DNA of 64,000 nucleotides from Demequina soli (lineage in GTDB: Bacteria; Actinomycetota; Actinomycetes; Actinomycetales; Demequinaceae), in contig NZ_BBLZ01000008.1 of NCBI RefSeq assembly GCF_000971195.1, forward strand, positions 161,747-225,746, in the 5' to 3' direction. Shown here piece by piece: positions 39,081 through 47,009 of this stretch. Both the position numbers and the translations under genes were made by a program. How positions within the stretch are numbered: the first letter of the stretch is position 1; each line of letters opens with the position of its first letter. The notes under the pieces are model-generated. The model was not told the DNA's origin and did not search any database. It saw nothing but the letters and a program-made list of their open reading frames with translations.

Positions 39081-39748
39081 GCGTGGTCCTCCCCGCGCAG
39101 CACGTAGCCCACGCCCTTGACGGTCTCGATGACGGCCGGCTCGCCGAGCTTGCGCCGCAGCGTCACCATCGTCACGCGGACGGCGTTGGTGAGCGGGTCC
39201 GCGTACTCGTCCCACACCTTCTCCAGCAGCCGCTCGGCGGACACCACGCGGCCGGGCTGCGCCGCGAGCACCTCGAGCACGCCGAACTCCTTGGGCGACA
39301 GCGCGATCTCGCGGCCGTCGCGGAGCACCGCGTGCTCGTCGGGGCGGATCTCGAGGCCGCCCACGCGCACGTGGGGGCGCGGCGCGACGCCAGCGCGGCG
39401 GCCCAGCGTGCGCACGCGGGCCGCGAGCTCGGCCATCGCGAAGGGCTTGGCCAGGTAGTCGTCGGCGCCGAGCCCGAGGCCCTCGACGATGTCCTCGAGC
39501 GTGCCCGCGGCCGTGAGCATGAGGATGCGGGGCGGCGCCTCGCGCGCCGCGAGGGTGCGGCACACGTCGTCGCCATGGACGCGCGGCAGGTCGCGGTCGA
39601 GCACCACCACGTCGTACGCGTTGACGTCGGCCTTCTCGAGCGCCTCGGAACCGTCGCGCGCGACGTCGACCGCCAGCCCCACGCGGCGCAGCCCCGTGGC
39701 CACCTCCCGGGCGAGGACCGCGTGGTCCTCGACGACGAGCACCCTCAT
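39077..39748 (-). CDS. OmpR/PhoB-type response regulator
   Basis: The 223-residue protein has a receiver with E7/D8, phospho-acceptor D51 in VVLDRDLP and the KPF lysine near 101. Its winged-helix domain (about 128-220) ends in ETVKGVGYVLRG. AAGGAGG precedes the ATG. It forms a two-gene operon with the kinase. Regulated genes are not evident; the neighbours are VanZ-RDD and an unknown membrane-anchored protein. Confidence 0.95.
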   Translation of the reverse strand: MRVLVVEDHAVLAREVATGLRRVGLAVDVARDGSEALEKADVNAYDVVVLDRDLPRVHGDDVCRTLAAREAPPRILMLTAAGTLEDIVEGLGLGADDYLAKPFAMAELAARVRTLGRRAGVAPRPHVRVGGLEIRPDEHAVLRDGREIALSPKEFGVLEVLAAQPGRVVSAERLLEKVWDEYADPLTNAVRVTMVTLRRKLGEPAVIETVKGVGYVLRGEDHA

Positions 39749-39838
39749 GCCTGCGCGTCCTCCTTCGCCTCGCCGTCGCGTCGGACGGCCCCACCACGGT
39801 ACGCGGCGGACGATGCGGGCAACGTAAGGATCCGCGGA

Positions 39839-40933
39839 TCAGGGCACGCCGGCGGCCACCCGCTGCGGATCCCCGCCGATGGTGAGCCGGTACGACGCCT
39901 GCGTGCCGTGCTCGTCGCACGCGGCACCGAGCACGCCCGGATCGTCGTAGGTGCCCGTGGCGTACGCCTGCGGGGACGACGAGCACAACCACTCCGGCAG
40001 GCTCGCCTCCGCGAGCCGCCACTGGTCGTTCACCAGGTCGACCACCACCCACGTGCCGCCCGCCGTCCGGTGCGGCTTGTCCTTGACCGGGCGCTGCGAC
40101 AGGAACACCGCGAAGCTGCCGTCGCGCGCGACCCACACCTCGTCGCCCGCGTGGTGGGCGCCGTCGACGCCGCCGTCCGCGAGGAGGCTGTCGAGGGCCT
40201 TCTGGGCGCCCAGCGCGCGGAAGTCGTCGCCGCTCGCGCGCACGAACAGCGACTGGAGCGTGCCGCGCCTGGAGTAGCCCGCCCACAGGGTGCCGTCGCC
40301 GGCGAACTCGGGCAGCGGCGCGACGGAGGAGACGGTGCCGTCGTCGGCGACCTGCAGGGCGGGGACGGCGTCGCCGCCCCACCCGTCGACCACGAGCCCC
40401 GTGTCGAGCTCGACCTGCACCACCTGCGTGGTGTCGTCCTCGCCCACGCGCGCGGTCCACGCGAGACGCGCGTCGAGGTCGGACTCGAGCAGCACCACCT
40501 GCACGTCGGTGCGCAGGTCGAACAGCTTGAGCAGGTCCCCGTCGGGGGCCACCAGGTAGAGGGCCTGCGCGGTGCCGCCGGGGCGCCACGTGTCGCCGCC
40601 CGCCGAGTGCACCGCGACGCCCCACGAGTCGTCCACGCAGTCCCACGTCGCCTCGGTCATGAGGCGCGCCCGAGGTAGCCCGTCCGCCTGATCTCCCAGG
40701 TAGGGGGGCTTCTGGCCGTCCGCGAGCGCACTCCAGTCGCATCCGAGCGACGCGGCCTCGGCGCTCGCGCTCGGCTCCGGCGTCGCGCTCAGCTCGGGGG
40801 AGGACGTGACGGCGGGCGCGGGCGCGGTGTCGCCCAGCAGCAGCGGCTCGACGGTGAGGTAGGTGCCGTACAGCAGCGTGCCGCCCACGGCGACGCCCGC
40901 GATCGCGGCGAGCACCTGACCCCAGCGCGGCAT
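39839..40933 (-). CDS. Membrane-anchored extracytoplasmic protein of unknown function
   Basis: The 364-residue protein has a single N-terminal membrane segment (about 7-30), a Ser/Pro/Ala linker (35-62) and a globular extracellular part rich in Trp and Asp with four cysteines (SLGCDWSAL, WDCVDD, EWLCSSS, GAACDEH) that could form disulfides. Repeated VWVARDGSFAVFLSQ-like strands suggest a beta-propeller-like fold. CAGGAGGTGGCC precedes the ATG. It is transcribed toward, and 90 bases from, the response-regulator gene. No family was recognised. Confidence 0.65.
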   Translation of the reverse strand: MPRWGQVLAAIAGVAVGGTLLYGTYLTVEPLLLGDTAPAPAVTSSPELSATPEPSASAEAASLGCDWSALADGQKPPYLGDQADGLPRARLMTEATWDCVDDSWGVAVHSAGGDTWRPGGTAQALYLVAPDGDLLKLFDLRTDVQVVLLESDLDARLAWTARVGEDDTTQVVQVELDTGLVVDGWGGDAVPALQVADDGTVSSVAPLPEFAGDGTLWAGYSRRGTLQSLFVRASGDDFRALGAQKALDSLLADGGVDGAHHAGDEVWVARDGSFAVFLSQRPVKDKPHRTAGGTWVVVDLVNDQWRLAEASLPEWLCSSSPQAYATGTYDDPGVLGAACDEHGTQASYRLTIGGDPQRVAAGVP

Positions 40934-41011
40934 GGCCACCTCCTGAGCGTGAGGGTAGCCGTCCCCGCGCGGCGCGAGGGCACGCCCACGCCGGGCGCTA
41001 GGTTGTCCCGC

Positions 41012-41875
41012 ATGACCGCCCGGATCGCCATCGTCACGACCCTCGAGCTCGCCGTCCCCGACGACGACGAGACCCTGCTGCTGCCGCACCTGCCCGAGGC
41101 CGCGCTCGTCGCGTGGGACGACCCGTCGGTGGACTGGTCCGCATTCGACGTCGCGATCCTGCGCAGCACGTGGAACTACCACGACCGCCTCGAGGACTTC
41201 CTCGCGTGGGCGCGCGCCGCATCGTCCGCCACGCGCCTGCTCAACCCGGTCGACACGGTCGCGTGGAACACCGACAAGCGCTACTTGGCCGACCTCGCGG
41301 CCGCGGGCTTCCCCGTGGTGCCGACCACGTTCGTGGCGCCGGGCGAGGCGGTGCCGGACGATGCGGTGGTCGCGCCGGGCGCGCACCTGGTGGTGAAGCC
41401 GTCGGTCGGGGCGGGCTCCAACGGGGCGCGGCTGTTCGACGGCGAGCCCGACGAGGCGCTCGCGCACGTCGCGGCGCTGCACGCGCAGGGCAAGGTCGCG
41501 ATGCTCCAGCCGTACCTCGCCGAGGTCGACGAGGTGGGCGAGACCGCGCTGGTCTACCTGGGCGGATGCTTCTCGCACGCGGCCCGCAAGGCCGCGATCC
41601 TGTCGCGCGACATGTCGTGGGACACCGGCCTGTACGCCGACGAGAAGGTGGTGCCGACCTCCGCGACCGAGGCCGAGCGCGCGCTCGCCGACCGGCTCGT
41701 GGCCGCGCTGCCCGGGATGGGGCACGCGGACCTCGCCTACGTGCGGGTGGACCTGCTGCCCACCGCCGACGGGCCGGTGGTGCTCGAGCTCGAGCTGACC
41801 GAGCCGAGCCTGTTCCTCGCGCTCGGCGAGGGTGCGCCCGCGCGCGCGGCGGAGGCGTTCCGCGCGCTGCTCTGA
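41012..41875 (+). CDS. ATP-grasp domain protein
   Basis: The 287-residue protein has an ATP-grasp layout: an N-terminal domain (IAIVTTLELAVPDDDET, FDVAILRSTWNYHDR), the central lysine in HLVVKPSVGAGSNGARLF, and the metal-binding acidic strand VVLELELTEPSLFL in the last third. Similar actinobacterial proteins resemble glutathione synthetase-like or RimK-like ligases; the substrate is unknown. TAGGTT (40999-41004) seven bases before the ATG indicates a leaderless start. It is monocistronic, ended by the hairpin at 41882-41900. Confidence 0.85.
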   Translation: MTARIAIVTTLELAVPDDDETLLLPHLPEAALVAWDDPSVDWSAFDVAILRSTWNYHDRLEDFLAWARAASSATRLLNPVDTVAWNTDKRYLADLAAAGFPVVPTTFVAPGEAVPDDAVVAPGAHLVVKPSVGAGSNGARLFDGEPDEALAHVAALHAQGKVAMLQPYLAEVDEVGETALVYLGGCFSHAARKAAILSRDMSWDTGLYADEKVVPTSATEAERALADRLVAALPGMGHADLAYVRVDLLPTADGPVVLELELTEPSLFLALGEGAPARAAEAFRALL

Positions 41876-41881
41876 CCCGGC

Positions 41882-41900
41882 CACGGCGCGCGGCGCCGTG
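41882..41900 (+). terminator. Hairpin after the ATP-grasp gene
   Basis: CACGGCGC (41882-41889) and GCGCCGTG (41893-41900) form an 8-bp stem with a triloop six bases after the stop codon. Its 3' end abuts the -35 region of the terC promoter. Confidence 0.6.
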
Positions 41901-41927
41901 ACAACCGGGACCCGCATCCCCTACCCT
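41898..41927 (+). promoter_or_regulatory. terC promoter
   Basis: GTGACA (41898-41903), an 18-bp spacer and TACCCT (41922-41927) predict a transcript beginning near 41934, giving a leader of about 120 bases before the TerC start. Confidence 0.55.
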
Positions 41928-41928
41928 T

Positions 41929-42053
41929 GACCACCGAGGGGAGTACTTCTCAAGCCCCGTCCCGGTCAGTACGAGATCTTCGTGGATCCTCCCGGGCGGG
42001 CGCCGCACCAGCGGCGAAGGAGACCTCAGGACCTTCGCGTACCTGAGGAGACC
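41929..42053 (+). ncRNA. Candidate yybP-ykoY manganese riboswitch upstream of terC
   Basis: The leader contains GAGGGGAGTA close to its 5' end, resembling the conserved first internal loop of yybP-ykoY RNAs, and GGAGACC at 42019-42025 and again at 42047-42053. A 7-bp stem CCTCAGG (42024-42030)/CCTGAGG (42042-42048) covers the Shine-Dalgarno sequence GAGGAG, a plausible translational switch. TerC-family exporters are established targets of this manganese-sensing class. The assignment rests on motif and context, not on a covariance search. Confidence 0.6.
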
Positions 42054-42054
42054 C

Positions 42055-43086
42055 ATGTCCCCGCTCATCATCGAGACCCCCGCCGCCGAGACCGCGCTGC
42101 ACTCGATCGCCACCCCCGGCCTGTGGGCCGTCACCATCGTCGCCGTCATCGGCCTGCTGGTCTTCGACTTCCTCGTCACCCGCAAGCCGCACGAGGTCTC
42201 CTTCAAGGAGGCGCTCGGGTGGACCGCGTTCTACATCGCGCTGCCGCTGATCTTCGGCGGGTGGGTGTGGGCCGCGCACGGCTCCGACGTCGGCGTGAAG
42301 TACTACACCGGCTACATCGTCGAGAAGTCCCTGTCGGTCGACAACCTCTTCGTCTTCATCCTCATCCTCAGCGCGTTCGCGGTGCCGCGCGTGCTCCAGC
42401 AGCGCGTGCTGCTGTTCGGCGTGGCCGGCGCGATCGTGCTGCGCGGGCTGTTCATCGCGCTCGGCGCGGGCCTCATCGCCACCTTCGACTGGACCTTCCT
42501 GCTGTTCGGCGCGATCCTGCTCGCCACCGCGATCAAGGTCTTCAACGACGCCCGGAGCGACCACGACGAGGCGATCGACCCGTCCGAGATGCGCATCGTC
42601 AAGGTGATGAGCCGGTTCTTCCCGGTGACGGGGGAGTACGAGGGCACGCGTGCCACCGTGATGCGCAACGGCCGCCGCGCCCTCACCCCGCTCGCGCTCG
42701 TCATGGCGGCGATCATCGGCACCGACATCGTGTTCGCGGTCGACTCCGTCCCCGCGGTGTACGGCATCACCGCCGACCCGTACCTGGTGTTCGCGACCAA
42801 CGCGTTCGCGCTGCTGGGCCTGCGCGCCCTGTACTTCGTGCTCGAGGGCGCGCTGTCGAAGCTGGTGCACCTGGGCTACGGCCTGTCGATCATCCTCGCG
42901 TTCATCGGCGTCAAGCTGGTCCTCCACTGGGCGCACGGCGTGTGGGCGGCCGTCCCGACCGTCCCCACGACCCTGTCGCTCGTGGTGATCGTGGGCGTCC
43001 TCGCGGTCACCACCGCGACGAGCCTGCGCGCGTCGCGCCGGGCCGAGGAGGCGGCCGCGGACGATGCGGCACGCCCCTCCGCGTGA
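42055..43086 (+). CDS. TerC-family membrane protein, likely Mn2+ exporter
   Basis: The 343-residue integral membrane protein has about nine helices. The signature acidic segments EKSLSVDNLFVF (about 84-95) and GTDIVFAVDSVPAV (about 223-236), in the middle of helices, are the metal-handling motifs of the TerC family. It has an Arg/Ala-rich cytoplasmic tail. The candidate manganese riboswitch ahead of it supports a role in manganese export or delivery. One copy of the iterated motif lies in the tail, eight codons before the stop. Confidence 0.93.
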   Translation: MSPLIIETPAAETALHSIATPGLWAVTIVAVIGLLVFDFLVTRKPHEVSFKEALGWTAFYIALPLIFGGWVWAAHGSDVGVKYYTGYIVEKSLSVDNLFVFILILSAFAVPRVLQQRVLLFGVAGAIVLRGLFIALGAGLIATFDWTFLLFGAILLATAIKVFNDARSDHDEAIDPSEMRIVKVMSRFFPVTGEYEGTRATVMRNGRRALTPLALVMAAIIGTDIVFAVDSVPAVYGITADPYLVFATNAFALLGLRALYFVLEGALSKLVHLGYGLSIILAFIGVKLVLHWAHGVWAAVPTVPTTLSLVVIVGVLAVTTATSLRASRRAEEAAADDAARPSA

Positions 43087-43098
43087 TCCCTCGCCCCT

Positions 43099-43136
43099 GC
43101 GCGCGGCCCGGCGGGAAGCCCCGGCGGGCCGCGCGC
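43099..43136 (+). terminator. terC terminator
   Basis: A perfect 12-bp stem (GCGCGCGGCCCG at 43099-43110 with 43125-43136) and a 14-base loop lie 12 bases after the stop; GTTG follows. Confidence 0.75.
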
Positions 43137-43161
43137 GTTGCCACCCACCGGAGGTGCACCC

Positions 43162-43326
43162 ATGAGACGCAGGTTCGGACGCTGGCTCGTGCTGGCGATC
43201 GCCATCCCCCTGACCGCCGCCCTGCTCGGCCGCATCGCGGACCGGGTCGAAGCGAGCCAGGGGCCCGATTCGACGGTGGCCAAGGGGCTGCGGCTGGGCA
43301 AGGGCATCCTGCGTCCCGGCTCGTAG
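43162..43326 (+). CDS. Small single-pass membrane protein
   Basis: This 54-residue gene has a good ribosome site GGAGGT (43150-43155) seven bases before its ATG. It encodes a basic start MRRRFGRW, one membrane helix (LVLAIAIPLTAALLG) and an amphipathic, positively charged end (VAKGLRLGKGILRPGS). It lies after the terC terminator. No family is recognised, but the signals and amino-acid layout support a real small protein. Confidence 0.6.
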   Translation: MRRRFGRWLVLAIAIPLTAALLGRIADRVEASQGPDSTVAKGLRLGKGILRPGS

Positions 43327-43444
43327 GGACCCGGCTCTGAGGAGGCGGCGCATCGTCCCTCCGCGGATCTCCGGTTGACGCCCTGCCGCCCTCCTACCAG
43401 GCTGAGCCCTGAGGGCCGAGGGGCCCGCAACCCGGGGAGCGTGG

Positions 43445-43915
43445 ATGGACATCTCGTTCGAGGCGCCCGCCGAGCCGCCCGTGCTCGTCGCCACGGCGCG
43501 CCTCGCGGCCCCGCTCTCGCGCGTGTGGACCGCCGTGACGGAGCCCCTCTACGTGCAGCAATGGTGGGCGCCCCACGGCTACGTCAACCGGTCCGTCGAG
43601 ATGGACGTCGAGCCGGGAGGATCGTGGCGCGTGGTCCAGAACGACCCGGAGGGCAACACCTTCACGTTCTACGGCCGGTTCGACCGGGTGGAGCCTCAGG
43701 CGCTGCTCAGCTACTCGTACATCTCGGAGCTGTTCCCCGACGTGGTGACGTACATGCGCTGGGACATGGGTGCGACCCCGGCGGGGACGATGCTCGTGGG
43801 CAGCCACCTGTTCCCCGACGACTACCACCGCACCGGCTTCCTGCACCTGGGCGGGGTGGCCCGCATGCGCGAGGCCGCCGAGCGGCTCGACGACCTGCTG
43901 CGGTCGATGGCGTGA
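43445..43915 (+). CDS. AHSA1/SRPBCC-fold protein
   Basis: The 156-residue helix-grip fold protein of the Aha1 C-terminal-like family has the opening strand VATARLAAPLSRVWTAVTEP, the diagnostic WWAPHGY, and EPGGSWRVV followed by GRFDRVEP. These small proteins bind hydrophobic ligands in a central cavity; the ligand is unknown. CGGGGAGCG precedes the ATG. Confidence 0.85.
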   Translation: MDISFEAPAEPPVLVATARLAAPLSRVWTAVTEPLYVQQWWAPHGYVNRSVEMDVEPGGSWRVVQNDPEGNTFTFYGRFDRVEPQALLSYSYISELFPDVVTYMRWDMGATPAGTMLVGSHLFPDDYHRTGFLHLGGVARMREAAERLDDLLRSMA

Positions 43916-43956
43916 GCCCCTGCCGCGGCGCGGCCCGATCCGTCTAGGCTCGGGCC

Positions 43957-45126
43957 ATGACCGCCGATCCGTTCATCGTCCCCCTCGAGCGCCTCCGCAC
44001 CAGGACCTCCGCGAAGTGGCGCCACTACGAGCCCGACGTGCTGCCGCTGTGGGTCGCGGAGATGGACGTCGACCTGGCCGACCCGATCCGCGAGGCCCTC
44101 GCGCGCGCCGTCCGCGACGGCGACATGGGCTACCCGGGGTCCACGCCGTACGTCGAGTCGTTCGCGGCGTTCGCGGAGCGGACGTGGGGATGGCGGGTGG
44201 ACGATGCGCGCGTCACCCCGGTGGCGAGCGTGATCGAGGGCTACGTGGACGCCCTGGTGGAGCTGACCGACCTGGGCGGCGAGATCATCGTCAACCCGCC
44301 GGTGTACCCGCCGTTCTTCCTCTACCTGCGCCAGGCCGGCCGCGAGATCCGCGAGGCGCCGCTGGGCGCGGACCTGCGGCTCGACCTCGACGCGGTCGAG
44401 CGCGCGATGGTGGAGGCCACGTCGGGGGGCCGCCGCGCCGCCTACCTGCTGTGCAACCCCCACAACCCGGGCGGCACGGTGCACACGCGCGCCGAGCTCG
44501 AGGGCCTGGCGGCGCTGTCGCAGCGCTACGGCGTGCGCATCGTGTCCGACGAGATCCACGCCCCCCTCACGTTCCCCGGCGCCGAGTTCACGCCGTACCT
44601 CGAGGTGGACCCGACCGGGATGGCGCTGCACGCCGCGTCGAAGGCGTGGAACCTCGCCGCGGTCCCGGCCGCGCTGCTCGTGGGCGGCCCGGACGCGGCC
44701 GGCTTCGACTCCCACCGCGCGGGCAAGCACCACGGCCCCACCCACCTCGGCGTGATCGCGCAGACCGCGGGCTACGCGGAGGGCGGCGAGTGGCTCGCGG
44801 GGATGCTCGCGGCGCTCGACCGCAACCGGTTCCTGGTGCGGGACCTGCTCGCGGAGCACGTGCCGCAGGTGCGCTACACGGTGCCCGAGGGCACGTACCT
44901 CACGTGGCTCGACTTCGGGCAGCTGCTGGGCGACGAGCCCGCGAACGCGCTGATCGACCACGGCCGCGTCGCGCTCAACAACGGCCCGTACTTCGGCACC
45001 GGCGGCGCCGGGCACGCGCGCATGAACATCGCGACGTCGCCGGCGATCCTCGAGGAGGCCGTGCGCCGGATCGCGACGGGGATCGCGCGGGCTCAGGACG
45101 CGGGGCTGTCCCAGGTGAGCGTGTAG
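43957..45126 (+). CDS. MalY/PatB-type PLP C-S lyase
   Basis: The 389-residue fold-type I PLP enzyme has the start RTSAKWRHYEPDVLPLWVAEMDV diagnostic for the PatB/MalY group of cystathionine beta-lyases. It also has NPHNPGG, SDEIHAPL and the PLP lysine in HAASKAWNLAA. It likely cleaves cystathionine to homocysteine, relevant to metE and metF 15-18 kb away. TAGGCT (43945-43950) six bases before the ATG indicates a leaderless message. Its last 34 bases overlap the convergent methyltransferase gene. Confidence 0.9.
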   Translation: MTADPFIVPLERLRTRTSAKWRHYEPDVLPLWVAEMDVDLADPIREALARAVRDGDMGYPGSTPYVESFAAFAERTWGWRVDDARVTPVASVIEGYVDALVELTDLGGEIIVNPPVYPPFFLYLRQAGREIREAPLGADLRLDLDAVERAMVEATSGGRRAAYLLCNPHNPGGTVHTRAELEGLAALSQRYGVRIVSDEIHAPLTFPGAEFTPYLEVDPTGMALHAASKAWNLAAVPAALLVGGPDAAGFDSHRAGKHHGPTHLGVIAQTAGYAEGGEWLAGMLAALDRNRFLVRDLLAEHVPQVRYTVPEGTYLTWLDFGQLLGDEPANALIDHGRVALNNGPYFGTGGAGHARMNIATSPAILEEAVRRIATGIARAQDAGLSQVSV

Positions 45127-45764
45127 CGGTACATCGTCTCGCGGCGGTACGCGGAGCCGGGCAGGACTCGCTCCGCGGCGCGGCGCACGTCCCGGTACGA
45201 GTGCGGCGCGGGCCACACGCACGCGCAGCCGTGGTCCCAGTAGCCCCGGAACAGCCGGTGGAACTTCTCGAGGATGCTCGCCCACACGTCCCGAGGCAGG
45301 TCCTGAGGCCAGCTCGCGTTCGCCATGCCGACCACGAGCAGGCGGCCTCCGGGGGCCACGAGGGCCTTGAGCCGCTCGAGGCCCTCGTCGAGCTCGAGGT
45401 GGTGGAGCACGGCCGATGCGGTGACCACGTCGAACGTGCCGGCCGGCTCGGTCATGCCGTCGCCCACGAGGTAGGTGATCGACGACGACGCGACGGGGGC
45501 GTCCGTGGGGGAGTCGAGCAGGTCGACCGTGTGCCCCTGCGCGCGGGCGCGGGCGATCGCGGCGGGGTCGGAGTCGATCGCGGTCACCGCGAGGCCCCGC
45601 GAGGCGAGGCGCCGCGCGAGGTAGCCCTCGCCGCAGCCGACGTCGACGGCCGTCCGGGCGCCCTCGGGCAGGGTGCCCAGCAGGGGCGCCATGTAGTGGA
45701 TGTTGTAGTTCCAGCGCTGGTGGTCGGGCCGCTCCGTCGCGGCGTCCGGCTTCTGCTCGCTCAT
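45093..45764 (-). CDS. Class I SAM-dependent methyltransferase
   Basis: The 223-residue methyltransferase has motif I AVDVGCGEGYLARRL (about 39-53), an acidic VTAIDSDP in the second strand and a VLHHLE post-motif. The C-terminal part includes a conserved WDHGCACVWPAPHSYRDV segment typical of a group of uncharacterised actinobacterial enzymes. The substrate is unknown. Its 3' end overlaps that of patB on the other strand. Confidence 0.87.
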   Translation of the reverse strand: MSEQKPDAATERPDHQRWNYNIHYMAPLLGTLPEGARTAVDVGCGEGYLARRLASRGLAVTAIDSDPAAIARARAQGHTVDLLDSPTDAPVASSSITYLVGDGMTEPAGTFDVVTASAVLHHLELDEGLERLKALVAPGGRLLVVGMANASWPQDLPRDVWASILEKFHRLFRGYWDHGCACVWPAPHSYRDVRRAAERVLPGSAYRRETMYRYTLTWDSPAS

Positions 45765-45826
45765 GACGCACCATCATCCCTCACGCCGCGTGGGACCCCG
45801 GCCGTGGCCGTGCGAGAATCGCGCCC

Positions 45827-46417
45827 GTGACTTCGGGGACGTCGAGGCTGGGGCGCGCCGCGGGCGCCGCCTCCCTGTCGACGTTCTCCGCGCTGGCGCT
45901 GCACGTGCTCGCGGGCGGGCACACGCCGTCCGCGCTGGCCGTCGCGGCGCCGCTGCTGGCCGCGTTCGCGATCGCGTTCCAGCTCGCCGGGCGCCCTCTC
46001 GGCCGCTGGCGCCTCGGGTTGGCTGTCGCCGCGAGCCAGGTCGCGCTCCACACCACGTTCTCCCTCGGCTCCGCCCACGGCCCGCACCTCACGGGACACG
46101 TGGGCCACGACCCCGCCGCGATCTCCGCGGCGCTCGACGCCGCGCCCCTGCACGCGCACGCCGGCGCCATGCCGTTCGCGCACGTCATCGCCGGGGCGGT
46201 CACCTATGCGGGCATCCGCCGCGCGTCCTCCCTGGTGACGGCCCTGCACGCGCTCGCCGCGCTGCTCGTCCGGGTCCTGCTCGCCGGGCTGCGCATCGCC
46301 GCCGCGCCCGTGCTCGCCCCGGCCCCCCGCATCGTCCCCGCGCCGCGCGCGCCCCGCGCCGTCGCCTCCGCGCTGCTCGCCTCCCTCCCGAGCCGCGCGC
46401 CTCCCGCGGCCGCCTGA
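45827..46417 (+). CDS. His-rich membrane protein linked to copper genes
   Basis: The 196-residue protein has about five hydrophobic segments and a histidine-rich loop (HGPHLTGHVGHD and LHAHAGAMPFAH, about 84-125) that could bind Cu or another metal. The C-terminus is low-complexity Ala/Pro with one copy of the iterated motif. The GTG start has GAGAAT seven bases upstream. It is followed by the PCuAC lipoprotein and a Dyp peroxidase, suggesting a role in extracytoplasmic copper or haem handling; that is inference from context. Confidence 0.65.
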   Translation: MTSGTSRLGRAAGAASLSTFSALALHVLAGGHTPSALAVAAPLLAAFAIAFQLAGRPLGRWRLGLAVAASQVALHTTFSLGSAHGPHLTGHVGHDPAAISAALDAAPLHAHAGAMPFAHVIAGAVTYAGIRRASSLVTALHALAALLVRVLLAGLRIAAAPVLAPAPRIVPAPRAPRAVASALLASLPSRAPPAAA

Positions 46418-46496
46418 GCATCGCATCACCGCGGCCTCACGGCCGCCTTCTCAGGAATGCCCGCGCGCCCTCGCGCGCCCCCACCACAGGAGAGTC

Positions 46497-47009
46497 ATGT
46501 TCACCCGTCCCCGCTTCCTCGCCACCGCCGCCACCGTGATCGCCGCCGCCGCGCTCGCGGGCTGCTCGTCCGACGCCGTGCCGTCGGGACCCGAGCTCAC
46601 GGTCACCGACCCGTGGGTCAAGACCGCCGCCCCCGAGGACATGATGTCGGCCGCGTTCGGCACCCTCACCAACACCACGGACCACGACGTCACCGTGGTC
46701 GCCGCAACCTCCGACGTCTCGCCCGAGATCCAGCTCCACGAGGTGGTCGGCGGCCAGATGCAGGAGAAGGACGGCGGCCTCACCATCCCCGCGGGCGCGT
46801 CCCTCACGCTCGAGCCCGGCGGGTTCCACCTCATGCTCATGGGCATCCCCGCGGCGATCGTCGCGGGCGACGAGGCGACCTTCACGCTCGAGCTGTCCGA
46901 CGGCGAGACGGTGACGTTCACCGCGACCGCGAAGGACTTCGACGGCGCGAACGAGAGCTACGGCTCCGGCATGGACATGAGCGCCTCGCCGGAGCCCTCG
47001 GAGGGCTGA
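46497..47009 (+). CDS. PCuAC-type periplasmic copper chaperone lipoprotein
   Basis: The 170-residue protein is a lipoprotein (lipobox LAGC, Cys23) with the copper site H81, M88, H111 and M113 in an H-x6-M-x22-H-x-M arrangement, close to the family pattern. The C-terminus has MDM, an extra soft ligand pair. AGGAGAGTC precedes the ATG. The stop overlaps the start of the Dyp peroxidase (TGATG). In Streptomyces lividans a comparable copper chaperone and Dyp peroxidase act together in copper-enzyme maturation. Confidence 0.9.
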   Translation: MFTRPRFLATAATVIAAAALAGCSSDAVPSGPELTVTDPWVKTAAPEDMMSAAFGTLTNTTDHDVTVVAATSDVSPEIQLHEVVGGQMQEKDGGLTIPAGASLTLEPGGFHLMLMGIPAAIVAGDEATFTLELSDGETVTFTATAKDFDGANESYGSGMDMSASPEPSEG

